64,000 nucleotides of DNA from Pterois miles (Eukaryota; Chordata; Actinopteri; Perciformes; Scorpaenidae): the NCBI GenBank assembly GCA_947000775.1, contig CAMQGK010000326.1, positions 186,001-250,000 on the forward strand, given 5' to 3'. Shown piece by piece: positions 41,601 to 53,630 of this stretch. Position 1 is the first letter of the stretch; each line of letters opens with the position of its first letter. Below the pieces are notes generated by a model. The model saw only the letters and a list, made by a program, of their open reading frames with translations. It was not told the DNA's origin and did not search any database. The translations under genes were made by a program, and so were the position numbers.

Positions 41601-44600
41601 AGTAACGCAACGCAAAGTAACACAACGCAAAGTAACACAATGCAAAGTAACGCAACGCAAAGTAACGCAACGCAAAGTAACGCAACGCAAAGTAACGCAA
41701 CCCAAAGTAACACAATGCAAAGTAAAGCAAAGCAAAGTAACACAACGCAAATTAACACAACACAAACTAACGCAACGCACTACGACAATGCAAAGTAACA
41801 CAAGGCAAAGTAACACAAGGCAAAGTAACACAACGCACTACAACACAAGGCAAAGTAATGCAACGCAAAGTGACACAACGCAAAGGAACACAATGCAAAG
41901 TAACGCAACGCAAAGTAACGCAACGCAATGTAACGCAACGTTCTACAAAAAAAGGGATAGTAACGCAATGCAAAGTAACACAACCCAAAGTAACACAACC
42001 CAAAGTAACACAACGCAACGCACTACAACACAAGGCAAAGTAAAACAACGCAAAGTAACGCAACACATTACAACACAAGGTAAAGTAACGCAACGCAAAG
42101 TAACACAACACAAAGTAATGCAACGCAATGCACTAAAACACAAGGCAAAGTCACACAACGCAAAGTAACACAACGCAAAGTAACAACGCAAAGTAACGCA
42201 AAACAGCGCACTACAACGCACTACAACGCAACGCAAAGTAACGCAACACAAAGTAACGCAATGCACTACAACACAAGGCAAAGTAACGCAAAACAAAGAA
42301 ACGCAAAACAAAGTAACACAAGGAAAAGTAACACAAGGCAAAGTAACACAACGCAAAGTAACGCAATGCAAAGTAACGCAACGGACTACAACACAATGCA
42401 AAGTAACGCAACGCAAAGTAACACAACGCAAAGGAACACAATGCAAAGTAACACAACGCAACGCACTACAACACAAGGCAAAGTAACACAATGCAAAGTA
42501 ATAACACAGAGTAATGCAATGCAACGCACTAAAACACAAGGCAAAGTAACACAACGCAAAATAACACAACGCAAAGTACCAACTTAAAGTAACGCAACAC
42601 AACGCACTACAACGCATCGCACTACAACGCAACGTACTACAACATAACACAAAGTAACGAAATGCAAAGTAACGCAACGCAAAGTAACGCAATGCAAAGT
42701 AACACAACGCACTCCAACAGAAGGCAAAGTAACGCAATGCAAAGTAACGCAACGCAAAGTAACGCAACGCAAAGTAACACAACGCAAAGTAACACAACGC
42801 AAAGTAACACAACGCAAAGTAACATAACGCAAAGTAACACAACGCACTCCAACAGAAGGCAAAGTAACGCAATGCAAAATAACACAACAGAAACTAATGC
42901 AACTTTCTACAACACAAGGCAAAGTAACGCAACGCAGAGTAACACAACGCAAAGTAACGCAACGCAAAGTAACGCAACGCAAAGTAACGCAACACAAAGT
43001 AACGCAACACAAAGTAAAACAACGTAAAGTAAAACAACGCAAATTAAAACAACGCAAAGTAAAACAATGCAAAGTAATGCAACGCAATGCACTTCAACAC
43101 AAGGCAAAGTGACACAACGCAATGTAACGCAACGCAAATTAACGCAACGCAAAGTAACGCAACGCAAAGTAACGCAATTCACTACAACATAAGGTATAGT
43201 AACGCAACGCAAAGTAACACAACGCAAAGTAACACAATGCAAAGTAAAGCAAAGCAAAGTAACGCAACGCAAATTAACACAACACCAACTAACGCAACTT
43301 TCTACAACACAAGGCAAAGTAACGCAACGCAAAGTAACACAGGGCAAACTAATGCAACACATTACAACACAAGGCAAATTAACGCAACGCACTACAACAC
43401 AACGCAAAGTAACACAACGCAAAGTAATGCAACGCAAAGTAACGCGACGCAAAGTAACGCAACGCAAAGTAATGCAATGTACTACAACACAAGGCAAAGT
43501 AACACAATGCAAAGTAACACAACGCAAAGTAACACAATGCAAAGTAACGCAACGCAAAGTAACGCAACACATTACAACACAAGAAAAAGTAACACGACGC
43601 AAAGTAACGCAACGCAAAGTAACAATGCAAAGTAATGCAAGGCAAAGTAAGGCAACGCAAAGTAACACAACGCAAAGTAACGCAACACATTACAACACAA
43701 GGCAAAGTAACGCAACGTACTACTACACAACACAAAGTAACGCAAGGCAAAGTAACGCAACACAAAGTAATGCAACGCAAAGTGACACAACGCAAAGGAA
43801 GACAATGCAAAGTAACACAACGCAAAGTAACGCAACGCAAAGTAACGCAACGTTCTACAACAAAAGGTATAGTAACGCAACGCAAAGTAACGCAACGCAA
43901 AGTAACACAACCCAAAGTAACACAACGCAACGCACTACAACACAAGCCAAAGTAAAACAACGCAAAGTAACTCAACACATTACAAAACAATGAAAAGTAA
44001 CGCAACGCAAAGTAAGGCAACTCACTACAACACAAGGCAATGTAACGCAACGCAAAGTAACGCAACGCAAAGTGACACAACGCAAAGGAACACAATGCAA
44101 AGTAACGCAAAACAAAGTAACGCAAAACAAAGTAACACAATGCAAAGTAACACAAGGCAAAGTGACACAACGCAAAGTAACGCAACGCAAAGTAACGCAA
44201 CGCACTACAACACTATGCAAAGTAACGCAACGCAAAGTAGTACAACGCAAAGTAACACAATTCACTACAACAAAAGGCAAAGTAACGCAACGCAAAGTAA
44301 CACAACGCAAAGTAACACAATGCAAAGTAAAGCAAAGCAAAGTAACGCAACGCAAATTAACACAACACAAACTAACGCAATGCACTACGACACAACGCAA
44401 AGCAACGCAACGCAAAGTAACACAAGGCAAAGTAACACAACGCACTACAACACAAGGCAAAGTAACGCAATGCAAAATGACACAACGCAAAGGAACACAA
44501 TGTAAAGTAACACAAGGTAAAGTAACGCAACGCAAAGTAACGCAACACAAAGTAATGCAACGCAATGCACTAAAACACAAGGCAAAGTTACACAACGCAA

Positions 44601-45626
44601 AGTAACACAACGCAAAGTAACAACGCAAAGTAACAACGCAAAGTAACAACGCAAAGTAACGCAAAACAGCGCACTACAACGCACTACAACGCACTACAAC
44701 GCATCGCACTACAACGCAACGCAAACTAACACAAGGAAAAGTAACACAACGCAAAGTAACACAACGCAAAGTAACACAACGCAAAGTAACACAACGCAAA
44801 GTAACACAACGCAAAGTAACGCAGCGCAAAGTAACACAACGCAAAGTAACACAACGCAAAGTAACACAACGCATTACAACAAAAGGCAAAGTAACGCAAT
44901 GCAAAATAACACAACACAAACTAATGCAACTTTCTAAAAACACAAGGCAAAGTAACGCAACGCAAAGTAACGCAACGCAAAGTAACGCAACACAAAGTAA
45001 AACAACGCAAAGTAAAACAACGCAAAGTAAAACAATGCAAAGTAATGCAACGCAATGCACTACAACACAAGGCATAGTGACGCAACGCAAAGTAACGCAA
45101 CGCAAAGTAACACAAGGCAAAATAACACAATGGAAAGTAACACAATGCAAAGTAACGCAAAGCAAAGTAATGCAAAACTAAGTAACACAACGCACAGTAA
45201 CACAAGGCAAAGTAACACAACGCAAAGTAACAGAATTCAAAGTAACACAATGCACTACAACAAAAGGCAAAGTAACGCAACGCAAAGTAACACAAGGCAA
45301 AGTAACACGCAAAGTAACACAATGCAAAGTAACACAAAGCAAAGTAACGCAACGCAAAGTAACGCAACGCAAAGTAACACAAGGAAAAGTAACACAACGC
45401 AAATTAATGCAAAGCAACGCATTACAACACAACGCAAGGTAACACAAGGCAAAGTAACGCAACGCAAAGTAACAACGCAAAGTAACAACGCAAAGTAACA
45501 CAATGCAAAGTAACGCAATGCAAAGTAACGCAACGCAAAGTAACGCAACACATTACAACACAAGACAAAGTAACGCAACGTACTACTACACAACACAAAG
45601 TAACGCAAGGCAAAGTAACGCAACAC

Positions 45627-45645
45627 AAAGTAATGCAACGCAAAG
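45627..45645 (+). repeat. SINE target-site duplication, left
   Basis: AAAGTAATGCAACGCAAAG, ordinary satellite sequence, immediately before the SINE head. It is identical over 19 bases to 45,993-46,011. Confidence 0.93.
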
Positions 45646-45992
45646 GGGGGCGGCAGTAGCTCAGTCTGTAGGGAGTTGGCTTGGGAACCGGAGGGTCACC
45701 GGTTCAAGTCCCGACATGACCAAGAACTGAGTGTGAACTGGTAGCTGGAGAGGTGCCAGTTTACCTCTTGGGCACTGCCGAGGTGCCCCTGAGCAAGGCA
45801 CCAAACCCCCAACTGCTCGGGGCGCTTGTCAGGAGCAGCCCCCTCACTCTGACATCTCTCCATTGTTGCATGTATATGTGCATGTGTGTGTCTCGGGTCT
45901 GCATGTACCGTGTATAAGTAAAAACAACAGAGTGTAAAAAGTGAATTTCCCCATTGCGGGACAAATAAAGGAATATCTTCTTCTTCTTCTTC
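45646..45992 (+). mobile_element. tRNA-derived SINE inserted in the satellite (plus strand)
   Basis: A 347-bp non-satellite insertion. Its head is tRNA-like: an RNA polymerase III A box (TAGCTCAGTCTGTAGG, from 45,657) and a B box (GGTTCAAGTCC, 45,701-45,711). A tRNA-unrelated body follows, then a 3' tail with GAATTTCCCCATTGCGGGAC, AATAAAGG and a TCT-rich simple repeat, resembling L2-clade LINE tails; this suggests it was mobilised by an L2-type reverse transcriptase. Perfect 19-bp target duplications flank it. A diverged copy of the same family lies on the minus strand at about 58,021-58,324. It has no coding capacity; the frames crossing it are incidental. Confidence 0.95.
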
Positions 45993-46011
45993 AAAGTAAT
46001 GCAACGCAAAG
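45993..46011 (+). repeat. SINE target-site duplication, right
   Basis: AAAGTAATGCAACGCAAAG, an exact repeat of 45,627-45,645 lying directly after the TCT-rich tail. The satellite resumes without loss of sequence. Confidence 0.93.
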
Positions 46012-49000
46012 TAACGCAATGCAACGCACTACAACACAAGGCAAAGTAACGCAACGCAAAGTAACGCAACGCATTACAACACAACGCAAAGTAACGCAAA
46101 ACAAACTAACACAACGCAAAGTAACACAAGGCAAAGTGACACAACGCAAAGTAACGCAACGCAAAGTAACGCAAGGCAAAGTAACGCAACACAAAGTAAT
46201 GCAACGTACAACAACACAAGGCAAAGTAACACAATGCAAAATAACACAACGCAAAGTAATGCAACGCAAAGTAACGCAACGCAAAGTAACGCAACGCAAA
46301 GTAACGCAACGCAAAGTAATGCAACGTGCTACAACACAAGGCAAAGTAACGCAATGCAAAGTAACACAACGCAAAGTAACACAATGCAAAGTAACGCAAC
46401 GCAAAGTAACGCAACACATTACAACACAAGAAAAAGTAACGAAACGCAAAGTAACACGACGCAAAGTAACGCAACGCAAAGTAACAATGCAAAGTAAGGC
46501 AACGCAAAGTAACGCAATTCAAAGTAACACAATGCACTACAACAAAAGGCAAAGTAAGGCAACGCAAAGTAAGGCAACACATTACAACACAAGGTAAAGT
46601 AACGCAACGCAAAGTAATAACACAGAGTAATGCATTGCAACGCACTAAAACACAAGGCAAAGTAACAAAAGCAAAATAACACAACGCAAAGTACCAACTT
46701 AAAATAACGCAACACAACGCACTACAACGTATCGCACTACAACGCAATGTACTACAACATAACACAAAGTAACGAAATGCAAAGTAACGCAACGCAAAGT
46801 AACGCAATGCACTACAACACAAGGCAAAGTAACGCAAAACAAAGAAACCCAAAACAAAGTAACACAACGCAAAGTAACACAAGGCAAACTAACACAACGC
46901 AAAGTAACGCAACGCAAAATAACGCAACGGACTACAACACAATGCAAAGTAACGCAACGCAAAGTAACACAACGCAAAGTAACGCAACGCAAAGTAACGC
47001 AACGCAAAGTAACGCAACACATTACAACACAAGACAAAGTAAAGCAACGCGAAGTAACATGACGCAAAGTAACGCAATGCAAAGTAACGCAAGGCAAAGT
47101 AAGGCAAAGCAAAGTAACGCAACACATTACAACACAAGGCAAAGTAACGCAACGTACTACTACACAACACAAAGTAACGCAAGGCAAAGTAACGCAACAC
47201 AAAGTAACGCAACGCAAAGTCACGCAACGCAAAGTAACGCAATTCACTACAACATAAGGCATAGTAACGCAACGCAAAGTAACGCAACACATTACAACAC
47301 AAGGTAAAGTAACGCAACGCAAAGTAACACAAAACAAAGTAATGCAACGCAATGCACTAAAACACAAGGCAAAGTCACACAACGCAAAGTCACACAACGC
47401 AAAGTAACACAACGCAAAGTAACAACGGAAAGTAACGCAAAACAGCGCACTACAACGCACTACAACGCAACGCAAAGTAACGCAACTTAAAGTAACGCAA
47501 TGCACTACAACACAAGGCAAACTAACGCAAGACAAAGAAACGCAAAACAAACTAACACAAGGCAAAGTAACACAAGGCAAAGTAACACAACGCAAAGTAA
47601 CGCAACGCAACGCAACGCAACGCAAAGTAACGCAACACATTACAACACAAGACAAAGTAACGCAACGCAAGGTAACACGACGCAAAGTAACGCAACGCAA
47701 AGTAACAATGCAAAGTAACGCAACACATTACACCACAAGGCAAAGTAACGCAACGTACTACTACACAACACAAAGTAACGCAAGGCAAAGTAACGCAACA
47801 CAAAGTAATGCAACGCAAAGTAATGCAACGCAAAGTAGCGCAACGCAACGCACTACAACGCATCGCACTACAACGCATCGCACTACAACGCATCGCACTA
47901 CAACGCATCGCACTACAACGCAACGTACTACAACATAACACATAGTAACGAAATGCAAAGTAACGCAACGCAAAGTAACGCAATGCACTACAACACAAGG
48001 CAAAGTAAGGCAAAACAAAGAAACGCAAAACAAAGTAACACAACGCAAAGTAACACAAGGCAAAGTAACACAACGCAAAGTAACGCAACGCAAAATAACG
48101 CAACGCACTACAACACAATGCAAAGTAACGCAACGCAAAGTAACACAACGCAAAGTAACGCAACGCAAAGTAACGCAACGCAAAGTAACGCAACACATTA
48201 CAACACAAGACAAAGTAAAGCTACGCGAAGTAACACGACGCAAAGTAACGCAATGCAAAGTAACAATGCAAAGTAACGCAAGGCAAAGTAAGGCAACGCA
48301 AAGTAACGCAACACATTACACCACAAGGCAAAGTAACGCAACGTACTACTACACAACACAAAGTAACGCAAGGCAAAGTAACGCAACACAAAGTAATGCA
48401 ACGCAAAGTAATGCAACGCAAAGTAGCGCAACAGAACGCACTACAACACAAGGCAAAGTAACGCAACGCAAAGTAACGCAACGCATTACAACACAAAGCA
48501 AAGTAACACAAAACAAAGTAACACAACGCAAAGTAACACAATGCAAAGTAAAGCAAAGCAAAGTAACACAACGCAAATTAACACAACACAAACTAACGCA
48601 ACGCACTACGACAATGCAAAGTAACACAACGCAAAGTAACACAAGGCAAAGTAACACAACGCACTACAACACAAGGCAAAGTAACGCAACGCAAAGTGAC
48701 ACAACGCAAAGGAACACAATGAAAAGTAACGCAACGCAAAGTAACGCAACGCAAAGTAACACAACGTTCTACAACAAAAGGGATAGTAACGCAATGCAAA
48801 GTAACACAACGCAACGCACTACAACACAAGGCAAAGTAAAACAACGCAAAGTAACGCAACACATTACAACACAAGGTAAAGTAACGCAACGCAAAGTAAC
48901 ACAACACAAAGTAATGCAACGCAATGCACTAAAACACAAGGCAAAGTCACACAACGCAAAGTCACACAACACAAAGTAACAACGCAAAGTAACGCAAAAC

Positions 49001-50149
49001 AGCGCACTACAACGCAAAGTAACGCAACGCAAAGTAACGCAATGCACTACAACACAAGGCAAAGTAACGCAAAACAAAGAAACGAAAAACAAAGTAACAC
49101 AAGGCAAAGTAACACAAGGCAAAGTAACACAACGCAAAGTAACGCAACGCAAAGTAACGCAACGCAAAGTAACGCAACGCAAAGTAACGCAACGGTCTAC
49201 GACACAATGCAAAGTAACGCAATGCAAAGTAACACAACGCAAAGTAACGCAAGGCAAAGTAAGGCAACGCAAAGTAACGCAACACATTACAACACAAGAC
49301 AAAGTAACGCAACGCAAAGTAACACGACGCAAAGTAACGCAACGCAAAGTAACAATGCAAAGTAACGCAAGGCAAAGTAAGGCAATGCAAAGTAACGCAA
49401 CACATTGCACCACAAGGCAAAGTAACGCAACGTACTACTACACAACACAAAGTAATGCAAGGCAAAGTAACGCAACACAAAGTAATGCAACGCAAAGTAA
49501 TGCAACGCAAAGTAACGCAACGCAAAGTAACGCAACGCAAAGTAATGCAACGCAACGCACTACAACACAAGACAAAGTAACGCAACGCAAAGTAACACAA
49601 CACATTACAACACAAAGCAAAGTAACGCAAAACAAAGTAACGCAAAACAAAGTAACACAACGCAAAGTAACACAAGGCAAAGTGACACAACGCAAAGTAA
49701 CGCAACGCAAAGTGACGCAACGCAAAGTAACGCAATTCACTACAACATATGGCATAGTAACGCAACGCAAAGTAACACAACGCAAAGTAACACAATGCAA
49801 AGTAAAGCAAAGCAAAGTAACACAACGCAAATTAACAGAACACAAAATAACGCAACGCACTACCACAACGCAAAGTAACACAACGCAAAGTAACACAAGG
49901 CAAAGTAACATAACGCACTACAACACAATGCAAAGTAACGCAACGCAAAGTAACGCAACGTTCTACAACAAAAGGGATAGTAACGCAATGCAAAGTAACA
50001 CAACCCAAAGTAACACAACCCAAAGTAACACAACGCAACGCACTACAACATAAGGCAAAGTAAAACTACGCAAAGTAACGCAACTTTCTACAACACAAGG
50101 TAAAGTAACGCAACGCAAAGTAACACAACACAAAGTAATGCAACGCAAT

Positions 50150-50275
50150 GTGTTGTAATGTGTTGCATTACTTTGCCCTGTGTTACTTTTCGTTGCATTA
50201 CTTTGCCTTGTGTTGTAGAAAGTTGCGTTAGTTTGTGTTGTGTTAATTTGCATTGTGTTACTTTGCGTTGTGTTA
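50150..50275 (-). repeat. Inverted satellite tract
   Basis: The only tract I see where the satellite reads on the opposite strand (TTGCATTACTTTGCC, TGTGTTACTTTGCG and so on). At the left joint, 50,131-50,144 (CAAAGTAATGCAAC) can pair with 50,162-50,175 (GTTGCATTACTTTG), a perfect 14-bp stem with a 17-base loop. At the right joint there is a short GTTGT/ACAAC hairpin with loop GTT. Reversed, the tract follows the order at about 43,262-43,370, including the rare ACTTTCTACAACACAAGG and ACACAGGGCAAA strings. Confidence 0.92.
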
Positions 50276-50899
50276 CAACAACAAAGTAACAACGCAAAAT
50301 AACGCAAAACAGCGCACTACAACGCACTACAGCGCATCGCACTACAACGCAACGCAAAATAACACAAGGCAAAGTAACAAAACGCAAAGTAACACAACGC
50401 AAAGTAACGAAATGCAAAGTAACGCAACGCAAAGTAATGCAACGCAAAGTAATGCAACACAAAGTAACACCGCAAAGTAACACAACGCACTACACCACAA
50501 GGCAAAGTAACGCAACGCAAAGTAACACAAGGCAAAATAACACAATGGAAAGTAACACAATGCAAAGTAACGCAAAGCAAAGTAATGCAAAACAAAGTAA
50601 CACAACGCAAAGTAACACAAGGCAAAGTAACACAACGCAAAGTAACACAATTCAAAGTAACAATGCACTACAACAAAAGGCAAAGTAATGCAACGCAAAG
50701 TAACACAAGGAAAAGTAACACAACGCAAATTAATGCAACGCAACGCATTACAATACAACGCAAGGTACTACAACGCAAAGTAACGCAACGCAAAGTAACG
50801 CAACGCAAAGTAACAACGCAAAGTAACACAATGCAAAGTAAGGCAATGCAAAGTAAGGCAACGCAAAGTAACAATGCAAAGTAACGCAAGGCAAAGTAA

Positions 50900-51665
50900 G
50901 GAAACGCAAAGTAAAACAACGCAAAGTAATGCAACACATTACAACACAAGGCAAAGTAACGCAAGCAACGCAACTTACTATAACACAACGCAAAGTAAAA
51001 AAAGGCAAAGTAACATAACGCAGAGTAACGGAACTTTCTAAAACACAAGGCAAAGTAAGGCAACGCAAAGTAACACAGGGCAAAGTAATGCAACACACTA
51101 CAACACAAGGCAAAGTCACACAACACAGTTAAAAACACAAGGCAAAGTAAGGCAACGCAAATTAACACATCGCAAAGTAATGCAACGCAACGCACTACAA
51201 CACAACGCAAAGTAACACAAGGCAAAGTAACGTAACGCAAAGTAACGTAACGCAAAGTAACGTAACGCAAAGTAACGTAAAGCAAAGTAACGCAATGCAA
51301 AGTAATGCAACGTGCTACAACACAACTCAAAATAACACAAGGCAAAGTAACACAACGCAAAGTAACACAATGCAAAGTAACACAATGCAAAGTAACACAA
51401 TGCAAAGTAACGCAAAGTAAAGCAACACTTTACAACACAAGGCAAAGTAACGCAACGCAAAGTAACAAGACGCAAAGTAACACAACACATTACAACACAA
51501 GGCAAAGTAACACAACGCAAAGTAACACGATGCAAAAGTAACGCAACGCAACGCAATGTAAAAGAACGCAAAGTAGCGCAACGCAAAGTAGCGCAACGCA
51601 AAGTAGCGCAACGCAAAGTAACGCAACATAAAGTAACGCAACGCAAAGTAACGCAACGCAAAGTA
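50900..51665 (+). repeat. Right-edge duplicated block, copy 1 (approximate)
   Basis: Contains the rare strings ACACAGTTAAAAACACAAGG (51,124-51,143), AAGCAACACTTTACAACAC, and three AGTAGCGCAACGC units. All return about 1.72-1.73 kb to the right. Confidence 0.7.
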
Positions 51666-52639
51666 ACTCAACACAGTAAAACACAAGGCAAAGTAAGGCA
51701 ACGCAAATTAACACATCGCAAAGTAATGCAACGCAACGCACTACAACACAATGCAAAGTAACACAAGGCAAAGTAACACGACGCAAAGTAACGCAACGCA
51801 AAGTAACAATACAAAGTAACACAACGGAAAGTAATGCAACACATTACAACACAAGGCAAAGTAACACAACGCAAAGTAACACAACGCAAAGTAACGCAAC
51901 GCAACACAAAGTAAAAGAACGCAAATTAACGCAACGCAAAGTAACGCAACGCAAAGTAACAATGCAAAGTAATGCAAGGCAAAGTAAGGCAACGCAAAGT
52001 AACACAACGCAAAGTAATGCAACATATTACAACACAAGGCAAAGTAACGCAAGCAACGCAACTTACTATAACACAACGCAAAGTAAAAAAAGGCAAAGTA
52101 ACATAACATAGAGTAACGGAACTTTCTAAAACACAAGGCAAAGTAACGCAACGCAAAGTAACACAGGGCAAAGTAATGCAACACACTACAACACAAGGAA
52201 AAGTCACACAACGCAAAGTAATGCAACGCAACGCACTACAACACAACGCAAAGTAACGCAACACAAAGTAACGCAACACAAAGTAACGCAACGCAAAGTA
52301 ATGCAACGTGCTCCAACACAAGGCAAAGTAACGCAACGCAAAGTAATGTAACGCAAAGTAAGACAACGCAAAGTAACGCAACACATTACAACACAAGGCA
52401 AAGTAATGCAACGCAAAATAGCACAACGCAAAGTAATGCAACGTTAAGTATCGCACCACACTAAAACACAAGGCAAAGTAACGCAACACACTACGACACA
52501 ACGCAAAGTAACTAACGCAAAGTAACACAAGGCAAAGTAACACAACGCACTACAACACAAGGCAAAGTAACGCAACGCAAAGTAACACACCACTAAGTAA
52601 CGCAACGTTCTACAACACAAGGCAAAGTAACTCAATGCA

Positions 52640-53425
52640 AAGTAATACAACGCAAAGTAATACAACGCAAAGTAACGCAACGCAACGCACTACAACACAG
52701 GGCAAAGTAATGCAACGCAAAGTAATGCAACGCAAAGTAAGACAACTTAAAGTAACGCAATGCAAAGTAATAAAACGCAATGCAATACAACACAAGGTAA
52801 AGTAACACAAGGCAAAGTAACACAAGGCAAAGTAACGCAACACAGTTAAAAACACAAGGCAAAGTAAGGCAACGCAAATTAACACATCGCAAAGTAATGC
52901 AACGCAACGCACTACAACACAACGCAAAGTAACACAAGGCAAAGTAACGTAACGCAAAGTAACGTAACGCAAAGTAACGTAACGCAAAGTAACGTCACGC
53001 AAAGTAACGTAAAGCAAAGTAACGCAATGCAAAGTAATGCAACGTGCTACAACACAATGCAAAATAACACAAGGCAAAGTAACACAACGCAAAGTAACAC
53101 AATGCAAAGTAACACAATGCAAAGTAACACAATGCAAAGTAACGCAAAGTAAAGCAACACTTTACAACACAAGGCAAAGTAACGCAACGCAAAGTAACAA
53201 GACGCAAAGTAACACAACACATTACAACACAAGGCAAAGTAACACAACGCAAAGTAACACGATGCAAAAGTAACGCAACGCAACGCAATGTAAAAGAATG
53301 CAAAGTAGCGCAACGCAAAGTAGCGCAACGCAAAGTAGCGCAACGCAAAGTAACGCAACGCAAAGTAACGCAACGCAAAGTAACGCAACGCAAAGTAACG
53401 CAACGCAAAGTAACGCAACGCAAAG
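52640..53425 (+). repeat. Right-edge duplicated block, copy 2 (approximate)
   Basis: Second copy of the block at 50.9-51.67 kb. The offset is 1,717 bp at the ACAGTTAAAAACAC string and 1,732 bp further right, a one-monomer difference. It lies within 210 bp of the array edge. Confidence 0.7.
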
Positions 53426-53630
53426 TAACTCAACACAGTAAAACACAAGGCAAAGTAAGGCAACGCAAATTAACACATCGCAAAGTAATGCAACACAACG
53501 CAAAGTAACACAAGGCAAAGTAACACGACGCAAAGTAACGCAACGCAAAGTAACAATACAAAGTAACACAACGCAAAGTAACGCAACACATTACAACACA
53601 AGGCAAAGTAACACAACGCAAAGTAACGCA

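Larger units (their letters stand above)
1..45626 (+). repeat. 15-bp pentamer-built satellite array, left part
   Basis: Continuous tandem repeat, open at the left window edge. The commonest monomer is ACGCAACGCAAAGTA (A 7, C 4, G 3, T 1), read as three pentamers. The first pentamer is often ACACA, ATGCA or ACGTA, and the middle one AGGCA or ATGCA. Recurrent marker strings such as ACGTA-CTACA-ACACA-ATGCA keep the five-base register; the string AAGTAACAACGCAAAG breaks it by leaving a 13-base unit. Composition is strongly strand-asymmetric, with very little T on this strand. Many long frames are open on both strands but they encode only five-residue periodic peptides (for example RKVTQ, QSNAT, CVTLR, YFALR), so none is called a gene. 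Centromeric, pericentromeric or subtelomeric location is possible but not shown by the sequence. Confidence 0.97.
46012..53630 (+). repeat. 15-bp pentamer-built satellite array, right part
   Basis: Continuation of the same array after the SINE insertion. The monomer family is the same but more heterogeneous than in the left 27 kb, with more ACGCA-CTACA-ACACA-AGGCA units, more TTCTACAACACAAGG units, and irregular pieces such as TAAAAACACAAGG. It holds one inverted tract near 50.15-50.28 kb and a duplicated block near the right edge. The last satellite bases are AAGTAACGCA at 53,621-53,630, followed directly by unrelated retroelement coding sequence. Confidence 0.96.

Noticed and set aside
45696..46099. 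Minus-strand frames across the SINE with non-repetitive protein-like text
   Set aside because: They are reverse readings of a non-coding tRNA-derived SINE and its simple-repeat tail.
1..53630. CRISPR-like or telomere-like repeat
   Set aside because: No unique spacers of constant length between repeats, and no TTAGGG-type unit. It is a eukaryotic tandem satellite.
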